A stretch of DNA of 64,000 nt, taken from assembly GCF_020283565.1 (NCBI RefSeq), contig NC_060064.1, forward strand, positions 5,602,001 through 5,666,000, read 5' to 3'. Both the position numbers and the translations under genes were made by a program. The stretch is from Trifolium pratense (lineage: Eukaryota; Streptophyta; Magnoliopsida; Fabales; Fabaceae). The notes under the pieces were generated by a model that was not told the DNA's origin, made no database searches, and saw only the letters and a program-made list of their open reading frames with translations. Below, piece after piece: positions 52,441 to 64,000 of the stretch; the first letter of the stretch is position 1, and each line of letters opens with the position of its first letter.

Positions 52441-52850
52441 ACACCAGACACGCCCATTGTATTTTGCACCAATTACCATTGTAGGTCGCAACTTAGTATG
52501 AGAATATATCCGTGAATTACTAATCACTCCAAACGTTGATGTTACTTGCGTCACTTATTTTCCACCTATAGCCAAGAGATAGCAAAGGTATAGTGCTCTG
52601 AATACTCCTCCATGTATAGCTTGGGATGGGCCCAACATCGGCATCAAAAAATCCATTTATTGGCAAATATATGGCTTTAAGAACTCTAGTAAGAAAAGAG
52701 GAAGAGTTAGTAATGAGCTTCCATCCTTGCTTGCCTAGCATTGACATTTTTATCTTGTGTTGTGCATCGACTACCAAATGTACAAAATAATAAGTTGTTT
52801 TGTAACCCACCTACTTGTCCGGTCTTGGCCTTGTTCTGTCTATCTAGTTA
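52441..52850 (-). pseudogene. LINE ORF2 fragment
   Basis: The minus strand encodes KMSMLGKQGWKLITN, SSFLTRVLKAIYLP and GPIPSYTWRSIQ...GYRWKISDASNINVW, the conserved stretch between the reverse transcriptase and zinc-binding domains of plant LINEs. Short, without poly(A) or target duplication; a relic. Confidence 0.75.
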
Positions 52851-53423
52851 TTTATTGTCAATCAAACGCACTCAAAGTAACAACACCGTAAATACACTTG
52901 GATTGGGAACCGCGAAAAGAAGGTGTATAACTCAATAAATGAATGTTGCATCGAAAGAAAAAATCCAACCGGTTGAAAATTTAAATAATTTAAATAAAGG
53001 TTAATTTGTTAACCCCTAACTTTAAAAATAGCAATTTTGGCTCATTAAATTTAGCTCCATTTTATGACAATGGCTCTTATATCGAGCTTTCTAAGACCTA
53101 TTAGGTACTCATGGTACTTATTAGGTACTACCATTGGAGCACAACACATTTTAGTACCTAATAGGTACCACTTCTAATATAAGAACTCTCTCTCTTCTTT
53201 TTATGGGACCCACTTTATTTAATATATTCAAAAAAAATTAATTTGGCAATATTATTTTAAATTAAATTTCAAATTTTAATAATATGGAGTTATTGATGGG
53301 ACCCATTTTAGAACTTTTTAATAAATGCTCCATTGGAGGGGTTGAGTACCTATTAGGTACTATTATTAAAAAAATAATAAATTGATGATGTGTCTATGTG
53401 GGACCATTTAAGTACTCAAAAAT
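52851..53423. other. Spacer with repeated ACCTATTAGGTACT motifs
   Basis: TATTAGGTAC-type palindromes recur at about 53099, 53127, 53155 and 53348, and GGAGTGCTCCATTGTGAATG ends near 53442. Probably a MITE inserted in the copia relic that follows; the ends are not fixed. Confidence 0.45.
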
Positions 53424-53609
53424 GGAGTGCTCCATTGTGAATGCTCTAAGAACTCTATTATGCATGATAGGTGTGAACACGTTGATGTTAGATATCATTT
53501 TCTTAGGAATCTTACTAAAGATTGCAAGTCACGGGAGCAGCTAGTTGATATCATAACTAAACCATTGAAACTCGAAGCTTCAAGCTCAGAGAGGGAACAA
53601 GAATGGTAG
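53424..53609 (+). pseudogene. Ty1-copia RNase H C-terminal remnant
   Basis: Encodes NSIMHDRCEHVDVRYHFLRN and, after a shift, REQLVDIITKPLK, the conserved end of copia pol. A polypurine tract AAAGGAGGGT (53661-53670) and a probable LTR start TGTTAAATAG at 53672 follow in the expected order. Confidence 0.75.
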
Positions 53610-53671
53610 ATTTCAGTAGTTTGAATTGAGCATTTGTGATTGTGTTGTAATGCTCAATTTAAAGGAGGGTT

Positions 53672-53900
53672 TGTTAAATAGTTTTACTTGTATTGGGCTC
53701 ATTGTTGTAACGGGCCTTACTGCTTTGATCCATTTGGAATTAGTAAGTTCCGATTGACAAAAGAATTAGTACTGAGTTTTGTCAATATGAACTATGTGTT
53801 TATGGTTATGTATCAAATGTAAAATGGAGTAAATTTGGGGCCGTAATCGAGTAATTGAAATTTAGAGAACTAAAATCAAGTAATTGTGAAAGTTTTGAGT
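53672..53900 (+). repeat. Probable 3' LTR start of the copia relic
   Basis: Begins with TG immediately after the polypurine tract. AAGTTCCGATTGACAAAAGA also occurs near 5400. The LTR end was not found. Confidence 0.45.
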
Positions 53901-55430
53901 TTAAAATTGAGCAATTAAAATTTAAGAAGACAAAATAAAAAATTGTTATGCTCAGTCATTTATCTTTTAATTTTGTTCTTCCATAGCAGTTTCACACCTT
54001 TCATAATATTAGAATTTAAAAAAAAAAAATCGATATCTAGCCTAAAGACCAACTAATCTAAAGAGATCAATTATACCGTTCAGTTGATAGAGACATTGGA
54101 AGAAATGCTCCTATATTCTGTCTAAAATTTTGTATTTGAAAAAGACAATTTTCTAGTAGTAAACACAAACATGGAGCTTTGTCAACAAGTCAACCCTTAA
54201 TAAATAATGCAATCCACATTCCACTGTTCATGGTTAATCATACATAATATATGTAATCCACTGTTTTAACAACAATTATACGTAGATACTTGAAGCCAAG
54301 GAAGTACAACATGTGCAAACGGCGACAATTAAGAAACATATGAGAGTTGTACCTCGTTATGCAGCATGTTATGTAGGGAACCCTAGTCCCTTGAATGTCC
54401 GTTCCCACACTCCTTTTAAATTAGTCGTCGTCTATTTATTTGATGATTTTGGTGTTAACCTTCCGGTACCACATAGAAAAGAGGAATTGACCAATCTAAA
54501 GTTCAACCAAAAGTTAAAAAAAGTTTAGTCCGCAATAGTTGTTTGAGGTCGAACTCGGGTATACTCAAATTACGAAGTTTATTAACTATTGAGTGTAGTT
54601 TTTTCTCACTAAGTCAAGAAGAAAATACAAGGTAAGACAATGTCAAGTTGGAAAGTTGATGATGATATTGGCTTCCGAAAATGATAAAATTGAAAATTTG
54701 GGGTGATATATGTAGAATAGAAATGAAGTTTATTTTTTATGGGTTAAATATGTTTGATCATTTGAAATATATCAACTTTTACTTTGTATATTCAAAAAAA
54801 TTCATCGAATGAATAATATAATGGTAACTCTAAATTTTTCTGTCCCCAAATTTGTTTACATTTTTAACTCTCACTAGGAATCTGACGTGGTATGCACATG
54901 TGAGCAATTTAAATGTGCCAAAATTGATTAATATTGTTTTAAATTAAATAAAATCCCAAAATATGTTATAAAATCATCCAAATTTTGAACCATAATTTCA
55001 CAATTTCTTCCCTTCTTTATCCCCAATTAAAACCTAGCTAGAAGCTTTCTTATCATCATTTTCCGCAACAATCATCAATTCCAACACCAAATCCATCAAA
55101 ACTTACAACATGGTGTCACACTTGATGGTGACACCGAGCTTCAATGAAGTTGATGGTGGTGGTGGGTTTTTTTTCGTTTGCTTCTCTTCTTCTAGATTAC
55201 GCTAGGGGAGTAGTTTTTGTTAGCCCGAGCTTCTCGTTGCTTCTCTTGCTTCTTTTTGTTTGCTCTCTGACCTTTTTTTTGTTCTTTTATCACCAAGATA
55301 AGAGTTAAGAGAAAAAATGATGGAACACTTTTTTTTTCACTTTAATTTTTGTCTCAATCTCTTATTTTAAACAATACATCAAATATACTATATTTTATAT
55401 TTTTCTCTTGTACTATTTCTATTTTTTCTG
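53901..55430. other. Non-coding spacer
   Basis: No gene supported. GACGTGGTATGCACATGTG near 54883 resembles 6146-6164 (GACGTGGTTTGTACATGTG), so parts derive from the same non-autonomous transposon family. Confidence 0.4.
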
Positions 55431-55445
55431 TTTCTGAGAGCATTT

Positions 55446-55809
55446 TTTTTATATAAGCAAATGATATTATAAGGGAGTACAAGAGGTACTCAATTCCTTA
55501 CAACAAATGATAAGAATATCAAGAATTAAGAATACAAGTCATCAGATCTAAACACTAATTAGGAAAATGAATACAAGCTTTACGACCAAATCGACGTGAA
55601 AACCAAAGCCAATAAGTAAGCTTAATGTCCTCCAAAAACGCCCACTCATCCGGAATGCCCCCATTGAAAATAACATTGTTCGAACTTTCCATAAATTCCA
55701 AGTAGTTGCCAACCATACCGAATAACGAATGCGCCCCTTATCTTTATCATTTAACAAATCACCAAAGGCTAAAAAATGATCTATACCTACTGCTCCAAAA
55801 AATGATCTA
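55446..55809 (-). mobile_element. 5'-truncated LINE insertion, 364 bp
   Basis: The minus strand encodes HFLAFGDLLNDKDKGRIRYS and VWLATTWNLWKVRT, then a 3' end with GAGTACCTCTTGTACTCCCT and GCTTATAT plus poly(A), the same family as 14474-15131. Flanked by 15-bp repeats TTTCTGAGAGCATTT (55431-55445) and TTTCTGGGAGCATTT (55810-55824). Its 5' end shows a short duplication of TAGATCATTTTTT. Confidence 0.8.
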
Positions 55810-55824
55810 TTTCTGGGAGCATTT

Positions 55825-56963
55825 ATGTTCACCCTAACCTCATTCTGAATGTATGCACTAAAAAAGTTCATCAAGCCTATATACTATTCAAATGTATACT
55901 TACCAAAAATATGAATCCAACTAACCAACGACAGCCCATTTGTAGCATTCCTATCAACGCTATTTTAGTGCACTAATTAAACTACTAAAATTACTAATAA
56001 GCACATGCACAAGCAAAGCCAGCCCAAGACGCAATGAAATAAATAATTATTGTAGGCCTCAATTTTATTATTTTAATTTAATTATTGGTACTAATTTTAA
56101 TTAGTATTTATTTTTTTGAGAGCAAAAAGTTTAATTAGTAATAGTATTTATGTTTTCACTTGTAATAGTAATTTCACTCATTATTTTTGTTACTCCTTAA
56201 TTAATTTGGTAAAAAGAAAATCAATCATATAAATACACTCTTTTTTGGTATTGTGTAATATTATAAATACTAATTAGAATTTTTTTTTTGTTGACAATAA
56301 TACTAATTAGATTTTAAAGTTCTCTAATTTTGCTCTCGTTAATTTTTATAAAATCTCAATTTAAAATTTGTTTTAGCTCTATTGATCGGTTACACAATTG
56401 CTCTCATAAGAAAAAATAATAACACAATTGCATAAAATAATTAAACCCCTCTTGCTACAATCTAACCATGTCATTCCTACTTAGATTATTAGAGATTTAG
56501 ATTGTTTATATGGACACAAATTTCATACATTCACACAATCATCACATCATCAATAATATTTAGGTCTAGATCGAATGATCTAGATTTTAAATTAAAAAAA
56601 AAAATCAAAATTTGTATGCTTTCTGCGCCATTTGATCTTAATTCAACTATTATAACCACCTTGACAAAATCTGATTACTAGTACTACATTTGATGACATG
56701 TTTGTTTTGGATCTTTTTGATGTAGTTAAAAAATAATTGGAGTGACTTGTGCTTCTGTTGTATATAAGTTACTAGACGAGGTAAGTAAATGTGCATGTGA
56801 CAAATACCAACAAAGTAAAATTAAACTAGGGACCATATCCACAATTTGGCATTGTATAACCTTTACATGTCGGTATCATATATAACAAAATAATACTGCT
56901 CTGCCATAGATTACTACATGTAACGTTTAGCAACTAGGATGACATATCAATTTCTAATAGCCA
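55825..56963. other. AT-rich spacer
   Basis: No gene, RNA or clear element seen. Confidence 0.4.
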
Positions 56964-56968
56964 GCTAG

Positions 56969-57895
56969 TGTTGGTGATAATTTGAGAGAGTTAAGAGAAA
57001 TATGAGTTAATAAAATTGTATTATATATTGACGAAATGAGATTATAAGTGTTTATATACACTAAAATGTTAAGTAACTAACAAATTAAGTCAGTCGTAAC
57101 AACTAACTTGACGGTTAACTTTTAATTAACAAAATAGAAAAAATAACGGACCCAGATATTAAAATCCTATACTAGGTCAAAACTTACGAGTTCAAAACTT
57201 AGACTTGTAACTTTAGAACTCAAGAGGTCAGAACCTAAGCTTACTAGGCATAGCAATAAAACTCATACCCGCGGGTACCCACCCAAATCATATCCGCTTT
57301 GACAGTTAAAACTCGAGTTGACTAGGTTTGGGTTCGGGTTTGGGTTTTCCCCAATTTCAAAAGATGAGTTTGGGGCGGGTAATGGGTACATTGATACCCA
57401 CCCCGAACCCGCCCCGTTTATACTAAAAATTAAATTTCACCACTTTTAAATTAGAAACACTTAAACAATCTCTTAAATTACGTTCATATATTTATTTTTT
57501 ATTTTAAGTTGAGTATTAAACAAACCATTTTCTCTATTTTTTTTTTTATTTAAAAAAATATTGTTGAGAGAAAATAATTTTGGACATTTAACATTTTTTT
57601 TAATAAAAAAATACTAAAATATAATCTAAATTCATGTGGAAAGAGGCTAATGGGGATACCCGAAACCCGATGAGGATACTCGATCCTCGATGGGTATGGG
57701 TTTGGGGTTATCATTTTTATCCCCGCTCGAATTTGGGATGGGTTTGGGGAAACCCGAACTTTATGGGTTTGGGTTTGGGGAGGGCAAAACCCGTCTCCGC
57801 CCCGTCCCATTGCCATGCCTAAAGCTTACTGCATCAGAAGTACAGACCTTCAGGTCAGAAGCTGAAAACTTCATACATGAACTATCGAACTAACA
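56969..57895. mobile_element. Probable solo LTR interrupted by a hAT element
   Basis: Starts TGTTGGTGATAATTTGAG and ends CGAACTAACA. Candidate target repeats GCTAG (56964-56968) and ACTAG (57896-57900) match at four of five bases. Removing the nested hAT leaves roughly 340 bp, a plausible copia LTR size. No PBS, polypurine tract or pol is adjacent. Confidence 0.5.
57245..57821. mobile_element. Non-autonomous hAT element, 577 bp
   Basis: Ends TAGGCATAGCAAT and, reversed, TAGGCATGGCAAT, with a perfect 8-bp duplication AAGCTTAC (57237-57244, 57822-57829). The subterminal sequence is rich in GGGTACCC/CCCGCGGG and GGGTTTGGG motifs. No transposase. Confidence 0.9.
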
Positions 57896-57900
57896 ACTAG

Positions 57901-59250
57901 TACTATTATTAGTTAGCAGTGTTATTCTCAAATGTGAAACTAATATTAATTATGTTAGACATTCTATGAACATACAAAGTTATTTCTCTCATTTAAGCCA
58001 AAGTGCCAAACTTTCTCGATAAACAGAAACAGTCAGGAATCGAATCTTTAATCACTTATTTAAGAGTCCAAAACTCTGACCACTTATTGAGAATTTATAG
58101 TAAAACTAAATATTAATTCTAGTTTAGTTGGAACATGAGGTTCATATATCATGTGATGATAAAGTCCAAAACAATGCAAGAAACGCAAATAGCGCAACGC
58201 AATACAGAAGATACATGCAACGAATAATAAGGAACCCACACCGCTTGACTTTACCTTCCTCACACGTGAAGGAAAACTGGTATTTTTATTTTATTTTTAA
58301 AGAACATGCTCTTTTAGCTTAAATCAGAAAGGAAGAACCCTAAAAAGAAATTAAAGAATATATTCATGACATGTGCAGTAGGTCTTTTTTGGGAATCACT
58401 CCACACTGGCAATGTGAACAATGGATCGTAATACCATATTCCATTCGTCCGCTCTTTATTAAAGGGCAAAAGAGTCATATTGTGCATCTCGTGAAAGAAA
58501 AAAATATTAAGAAATTAAACATTGAAATATACAGTATCTTCTAAGTTTTTAAATGTAGTTTTTTTAAAAAATAATGTTATTGTAAAAAAAAATTAGCAGC
58601 GCAGCTTATTCTCTATTTATGTATAAAATCATTTTGAATATATGTACAAAGATAAACACAAAGAAGTACGAGAGAAATGGAGAGTTTTTTTTTAGAAAAA
58701 AAAAAAAAAAAGGCCAAAGATAGTACTCTCTTATCTTTATTTATGAAGGTACTAAATATGGTAAAATCTAGAAACTTATGTATTTCTACATTTATTTTTT
58801 TTTAATCAAACAAACCTTGAAACTTATATATTTCTACATTATTTTTTTTTACTAAAATTATAAAAAAAGTTACTTTCAATGTAAAACTTACTTATTTTAA
58901 TTTTCATAACAAGTGTTCTAAAAACACTAGTTAGCATGGCCCAATATCAACATATTTTTGTGTATGCTATAAGTCATACCAAATTTTGAAAAGGTTGGGA
59001 AAAGGCCTAAAAGTAAGCTTATAGTAGATTATAGCTAAGCCTAAGCTAAAAAAATATTATCAGCTTCGGGTCAAATAAAGTCCAGCTCGGTCCAACATAT
59101 TTTTACTAAAGTTGCAAAAGAAATTTAATAAAATTTGAATACTTCTTTTAATCGATATTCAAACTTTAGATCGCCATATGTAAAATTTTAGCCCCACTTG
59201 CGCCGGATGCAACTCTCATTGGTTAATCCTATTAATTTTACTCTTATTGG
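57901..59250. other. Non-coding spacer
   Basis: No supported gene. The stretch near 58970-59100 contains AGGCCTAAAAG and AAGCCTAAGC motifs like the hAT element at 10468. Confidence 0.4.
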
Positions 59251-59252
59251 TA

Positions 59253-59608
59253 CTCCCTCCGTTTAAAATTACTTGACGTTTTAGAAAAAAACAAGAAATT
59301 AAGAAAGTGTTGCACCTTATTTTCCTATTATACCCTTATTTTAATTCACCAATATTTTTTTGCGTACACTTTCTCTTTCCAATAAATTTAATATATCATG
59401 TACAAAAAAAATTAATATGTTATGTACCAAAAAAAAACTTTAGTATTTCAAAAATATATTAAATGTTTTACGGTTTCAACAACTACTAAATATTTGGAAT
59501 TTACATAAGGGTATAATAAACAAAATATAACCTTAAATTATCAAAACGACAAGTTATTTAAAAAAAATAAAATTTTCTAAAACATCAAGTAATTTGAAAC
59601 GGAGGTAG
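59253..59608. mobile_element. Stowaway-type MITE, 356 bp
   Basis: Ends CTCCCTCCGTTTAAAATTAC and, reversed, CTACCTCCGTTTCAAATTAC, flanked by TA (59251-59252, 59609-59610). Confidence 0.85.
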
Positions 59609-59839
59609 TATTACTTTAGAGAATTGGTGGCTATTTACACATGATTATATTGTTTTTATTTTATGTTATTATAATAGATACAAAATTTTCACCGCTGCTG
59701 ACTAATCTTTATCAAAAAATCTATAAAACATATAAAATGAATTCTTTTTTTATTTACACATGAACAAGAGTTCGAACTAATAATTTTTATATTTACATGA
59801 TTAAGCTGATATATAGTTGTTCCTTCCTGGAATCAAAAT

Positions 59840-60200
59840 ACGGATACTTAGCCAGAGATGATTTTAGGTCTACGCCTTAGAGTAGATAGATATGTAGAAA
59901 GTGATAATCCTCTTCGACAAAAGACCCACATATAGGCCTTGGGATAACGGATCAGGGCAAGATACTCCCGTCCCACTCTCCGGAGCTAGTGGCTCCACCT
60001 TTCGAGGGATATATATCCCACGTGACTATATTTTCGCCACTCATTCCCTTAGGGTTAGGAGTATATTGTTGACGTCCTGGGCGAGTACCTTCACTTGGTC
60101 TCTTTGGGCTTCATATGTCTCAGACGAGTGGCCCATTTGGACGTTATTGAGCTTAGGCGAATATCCGTCGATATTTTGTCCAGTCCTATAGTTTTCTAAG
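59840..60200 (-). other. GC-richer segment, possible retroelement gag scrap
   Basis: The minus strand can be read as GYSPKLNNVQMGHSSETYEA followed by QRDQVKVLAQDVNNILLTLR, a coiled-coil-like stretch reminiscent of gag, followed by stops. Base composition differs from the AT-rich flanks. No family assignment is safe. Confidence 0.25.
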
Positions 60201-60281
60201 AGAAATAAATAAAAATGGCAATTATCAACAAAAACAAAGAAGAAGAGAGAATTAAATAAAAATATATAAATAATATATAGG

Positions 60282-61453
60282 TTTAATTAGTTAAATGGTC
60301 CCTTAAAGATATTTTAGGTTTCACAATGGTCCCTTAAAGAAAAAAAGGTCTAGATTGATCCCTTAAAGACATTTCCGTTAATCAAAAAGGTCATTTCCGT
60401 TAATTTGTTTTTATATGAACCATTTGATCATTTTATTAAAAATGCAATGGTTGGATTTGCATGTCTACTGAATGTAATGGTGAACCATCATCAAGTAAAT
60501 ATTTCTTTTGTTGTACATCTTTTTCTCTCTCTCTTGTTCTTCATGTTCATCAGCAACTTCATCAAAAAAAAAAAATCCCTAAATTGGTAATTGAAATCCT
60601 AAATTCCAACCAAAAGATAGCATAACCAAAAACGTTTTGTTTTTCATTTCTGGGTCGTTGTTAACTTTTCACACGGTCGCTGCGAGGATTCGTAGAATGA
60701 TAGGATTCGTACAGCTCACAGCGATGTTATGGCGAGTCGGTCATCACCTGTGGTGGTAAGAAGAGAAACGTGAGAACTGAGTTGGGTCTGAAGAGATCAA
60801 GAAAGTGGTTGCAGTGCCTTCGTGTGAACCGGAGGTGAAGCGGTTGGGTAACTTGGAACGGTTCTTGGAATCAATTACATCTTCTTAGCTTTAACAATGT
60901 TTTTAGGATTTGGGTTTTTTGGATTTAGATTCACATGAAAAATTTTGATTTTGGATTTTAATTTCTGAATTTTTTAAAGTATTTTTTTGGATTTGGGTTT
61001 TTATGAAGATGTTGATGAAGAATAAGGAAAGGAAGAAGATGAAGATTTTTTTTTTTTTTTCTGATCTGGATTTTGGTTGAAGGAGATTTATGAAGATGAT
61101 GATGAATGTTAAAAAGAAATTTAGAAAGAAGATGAAGAAATTGAGAAAAAAAACTAGTTGATAATGATGCACCATTAGATACGTGTACCTTCAAAATTCA
61201 ATGGTTATTTTTTTTTAATAAGATCAAACGACTTAAATTAAAAGAATTATTAAGATCTATGGTGGACCATATGCAATGGTGGACCATATGCAATGGTGAT
61301 CCACCTAATACATTTGGTGTTAAAAACTAACGAAAATGACCTTTTTAGTTAACGGAGATGTCTTTAAGGGATTAATCCGTACCTTTTTTTCTTTAAAGGA
61401 TCATTGTGAAATTTAAAATGTCTTTAAGGGACTATTTGACTAATTAAGCCTAA
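60282..61453. mobile_element. Long-TIR (MULE-like) element, about 1.17 kb
   Basis: Inverted ends of about 130 bp: left GGTTTAATTAGTTAAATGGT...CCCTTAAAGACATTTCCGTT and right, reversed, GGCTTAATTAGTCAAATAGT...CCCTTAAAGACATCTCCGTT. Interior non-coding with a tandem GGTGGACCATATGCAAT repeat near 61261. A 9-bp target duplication could not be confirmed in the AT-rich flanks. Confidence 0.7.
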
Positions 61454-61870
61454 AATAAATATATGTCCAATAATAGTTACTTAATCAATGTTCTATGTTC
61501 CTCAACTTTAAACATCAAACATCAAAAGAAAAGGAATGTAACGTGTTCCTGCTTTATACATGTTTGATTCTATAAACCGATGAGTAAGCATCCATTTATT
61601 TATGTAATGTAATAATTAAATTAACTTTTAGTAGTAAACTTTATGCAAAAGTAATTAAAAAAAAAAAAAACAAAGGGGGTAATCAGTAATCTTATGCTTA
61701 CTCCATTGACCCCATAATCTAAACAATTAATAAATCATAATTAATAAACTTAGCCGCCACGCCGCATAATCACAACCATTGCACCACCGTGATTTCATTT
61801 TCACCGCCGCTAAAATAGCTTCCACATGCAACAGTATCATTTCCAAATCTCTCAAAAAATGATTAAAAAA
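61454..61870. other. Spacer and 3' flank of the protease gene
   Basis: AT-rich, no gene. Presumably contains the protease 3'UTR near 61800-61870. Confidence 0.4.
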
Positions 61871-63301
61871 TTAAGCACTTTTTTGACAACTCTGAGGTCC
61901 AAATCCAAACCTATCATTTTCCAAATCATACTCAACATTAAAATTCTGCTGCTGATAATTCCCCAAAATAATCGCCGGACCACCACTTCTCTCCGGCGCA
62001 GAAACTCCATCAGTAACAAAAGTTAAACAAACAACATCCCCTTCACCAACCAAAGAAAAATAATTCTCAACCGGTAACTTCATTTTTGCACCCCCTTTAA
62101 ACTGAAACACAACCTCCGGCAACGACACCGTTTTTATAACTCCGGTAAAATCAAAACAGAGACTCAACCCCGATGTTTCTTCAACCTCTTTCGCTCTCGT
62201 GAAATTCTTAAGCTGTTTCTCAAACTCTTTCGAAACCAAATCAAAGATTTCTTTTTCCATAAAAGTAAACGTTGATCCAGAATCAACGATAGTTCCACCG
62301 TTACCGTCAATTCCCGGTTCAGAAACTGTTAACGGAATCTTAACTCTTTTTCCTCCGATAGCAATACTACGTAGATTCACGTAATAGTATTCAAGAAATG
62401 CAGTGTTATTCGTTGATGGGTTTTTTCTAAACGGAGTGTAGCTTAATCCTTTTGTTTTGGTATCGCCGGTGGAGGAAACTTGTAAAACGAGGTTACTGTT
62501 TTCCGGCGAGTCGTCGAATTGATGAGAAAGTAAGCAATAAGAGAATCTTTTAAGACCCATTTGCGACGGAAGAGAATCTTCACCGCGACCAAAACCTGCG
62601 ATGCCGGAGGGTTGTCGGGTTGATACAATGGAACAACCTACGAGAAAATCTTGAACAGTTTTTCCGGGAAAATTTAGATTTTCTAATAGTAAGAAACCAA
62701 TGGTTGAACCTAAACCATATTGAACTATATAAGCAGGACAAGTGGTGCTGTTACAGTTTTCTGTTTTTGGATTACAATCTCCGCAACGAGATTCGATGTC
62801 CGGTCCGAAAATGTAACCGCATTTTGAGTTTGTACAACCTAGGATTTTTGAGGAAGATGAGTTTTTGGCAATGAAAGATGGGATTTTTGTTGGGTTTATG
62901 TTTGGGAAGTTGCAATTGGAACAGAGGTAGTGAGAGGAACAGGGGAACCATACAAGACTACTACCTGTGTCTAAGACAAAAGATAAGGTTTGTGATGGTG
63001 TTCCAAAATTGAGGTTAATGGAGTAACCACCATAGCTTTTTGAGAAAATTTGTGTGTTGGTTATTGAAGATGATGATTTGGGTGATTTGTGATTTGTTTT
63101 TTGGGTTTTGAGATGGTGAGCTCTTGATAGAGATGATGTAGCTGCTGTTTTGAGAGAGTGGAAGAGATCTGAGGATTGGGATTTGGGGGATAGAGGGGAA
63201 AGAGGAAGGGTAATGGTGTTTGGGTTTAGGACATTGGAAGAAGAGAATGTGAGGAGGAAAGAGAGAAGAGAGAGGATAATGAGAATGTAGGGATAGGCCA
63301 T
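61871..63301 (-). CDS. Nepenthesin-type (A1) aspartic protease, 476 aa
   Basis: Intact single-exon gene. An N-terminal hydrophobic signal peptide (about 1-22) is followed by a Ser-rich pro-region, then the two catalytic motifs: DTGSSLVWF near residue 111 and DSGSTFTFM near 339. Between them a cysteine-rich insert (CSSHYLCSNCNF ... CTNSKCGY ... CGDCNPKTENCN) marks the nepenthesin-like subgroup, as do GIAGFGRGEDSLPSQ and the C-terminal ILGNYQQQNFNVEYDL. Likely secreted or vacuolar and cleaving proteins at acid pH; closest in style to the At4g16563-like plant group. Several Asn-x-Ser/Thr sites are present. Length is normal for the family. It is separated from the NHL cluster by about 10 kb of transposon relics, so no functional link is implied. 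Confidence 0.93.
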   Translation of the reverse strand: MAYPYILIILSLLSFLLTFSSSNVLNPNTITLPLSPLSPKSQSSDLFHSLKTAATSSLSRAHHLKTQKTNHKSPKSSSSITNTQIFSKSYGGYSINLNFGTPSQTLSFVLDTGSSLVWFPCSSHYLCSNCNFPNINPTKIPSFIAKNSSSSKILGCTNSKCGYIFGPDIESRCGDCNPKTENCNSTTCPAYIVQYGLGSTIGFLLLENLNFPGKTVQDFLVGCSIVSTRQPSGIAGFGRGEDSLPSQMGLKRFSYCLLSHQFDDSPENSNLVLQVSSTGDTKTKGLSYTPFRKNPSTNNTAFLEYYYVNLRSIAIGGKRVKIPLTVSEPGIDGNGGTIVDSGSTFTFMEKEIFDLVSKEFEKQLKNFTRAKEVEETSGLSLCFDFTGVIKTVSLPEVVFQFKGGAKMKLPVENYFSLVGEGDVVCLTFVTDGVSAPERSGGPAIILGNYQQQNFNVEYDLENDRFGFGPQSCQKSA

Positions 63302-63411
63302 TGGAAATGGGGTTGTTTGTGGAATGTGGAGTGTCTCAAGTTTGAGATGTAAAGAAGATAGAATGAATTAATTGAATGATGAATTATGGGATTTTCTGTT
63401 TTGGTGGCTTG

Positions 63412-63419
63412 TTTATAAA
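63412..63419 (-). promoter_or_regulatory. Probable TATA box of the aspartic protease gene
   Basis: On the minus strand TTTATAAAC about 110 bp upstream of the start codon. Confidence 0.5.
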
Positions 63420-64000
63420 TGCATTATTAGTTTGGGTTTATACTAGGCATTAGCAAGCAGCCAAGCAACCTCAACGGGCAAATACAAGACTTTTCTTAAA
63501 AAATAAATATAAAACTATTCTAGCATACTATATTAATACGATTTTATAGAACAGATCTTGTTCAAGTAAGGACGTATTATGACATATTACATTAATCTCT
63601 TAAGTTGGATACGATTATAATGAGCGACAAAATTTTTTCATGTAACTGTGTTAGAGGATATTTCAATCTATTCACCTAAACACTCTTTGGTAAATAAGAT
63701 CTAATTTAGTTTGGGTTGCTTATTTTTATTGGATCTAGATGATCTGCTGCTATCATCATCCATGCAGTTTGACGTTATTTTCAATCTCAACTATTGATTT
63801 GAGATCAGACAGTCTAAACAACACGTTAATTTAATACATTTAAATGATCTCAATCATTAATCGAAATCGAATGGTTGAAAATTGCATCAACGCAATTCCA
63901 TTTTTTTTTCCATACACAAAGATATCAATCAAATATTTAATTACATACTTATAAGGGCAGAAGTCTCGTACCACTTTTTTTTACTATAAATCTCTTACTG
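63420..64000. other. Upstream region of the protease gene
   Basis: AT-rich; no further gene, RNA or element recognised before the window ends. Confidence 0.4.

Noticed and set aside
52520..52810. Minus-strand frame as a host gene
   Set aside because: Matches the LINE segment between reverse transcriptase and zinc-binding domain; it is a retroelement relic.
57634..57893. Gly/Leu-rich frames in the hAT element at 57245
   Set aside because: Translation of the GGGTTTGGG-type subterminal repeats, not a protein gene.
59901..60191. 96-aa plus-strand frame in a GC-richer segment
   Set aside because: No recognisable domain; the opposite strand looks slightly more gag-like, and neither is convincing.

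Overview
The window looks like nuclear DNA of a dicot plant, most likely a legume of the Medicago/Trifolium type. The evidence is the AT-rich non-coding sequence, plant gene families (NDR1/HIN1-like proteins, importin beta, a nepenthesin-type aspartic protease), an Athila-type retrotransposon, Ty1-copia and LINE remnants, and many MITEs. The species is an inference; nothing in the sequence fixes it.

The main genic content is a cluster of NDR1/HIN1-like (NHL, LEA_2 domain) genes, small type II membrane proteins of the NHL10/HIN1 branch linked to plant defence. Ten loci can be traced, called N1-N10 here. Intact: N4 (13198-13881, +), N5 (16946-17629, +), N6 (20470-21162, +) and the divergent N8 (37098-37781, -). 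Broken: N1 (484-597, truncated), N2 (7609-9943, frameshifted and split by a copia element), N3 (10372-11220, a fragment split by a hAT element), N7 (22919-35134, split by an 11.5 kb Athila element), N9 (around 48637, promoter and start codon only) and N10 (50590-50958, 5'-deleted).

Layout. 1-7.3 kb: NHL promoter copy, dispersed repeats, two tandem copies of an unidentified spliced gene fragment, a MULE-type MITE and a 1 kb foldback of telomere-like repeats. 7.3-22.9 kb: NHL array with nested copia, hAT, LINE, Tourist, Stowaway and PIF-like insertions. 23.0-34.5 kb: a structurally complete Athila element on the minus strand (identical 1130-bp LTRs, tRNA-Asp primer site, a 1868-codon gag-pol and a third ORF). 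35-40 kb: N8 and transposon-rich spacer. 40.9-42.7 kb: a truncated importin beta-1 gene with its 5'UTR intron. 43.4-52.3 kb: an inverted duplication of pieces of the left half, invaded by copia gag remnants. 52.4-61.5 kb: LINE, copia, solo LTR, hAT, Stowaway and long-TIR remnants. 61.9-63.3 kb: an intact aspartic protease gene on the minus strand.

Biologically this is a defence-gene family evolving by tandem and inverted duplication while transposons inactivate members. The two LTR retrotransposons that interrupt coding sequence (in N2 and N7) lie antisense to the gene and left 5-bp target duplications. N7 would be an open reading frame without its insertion. The MADNKQPQ-type members share a promoter block carrying a CAMTA-like motif, including one orphan copy with no gene behind it. 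The Athila element repeats the GC-rich promoter-proximal units of its LTR upstream of its third ORF, which suggests, but does not prove, a second promoter.
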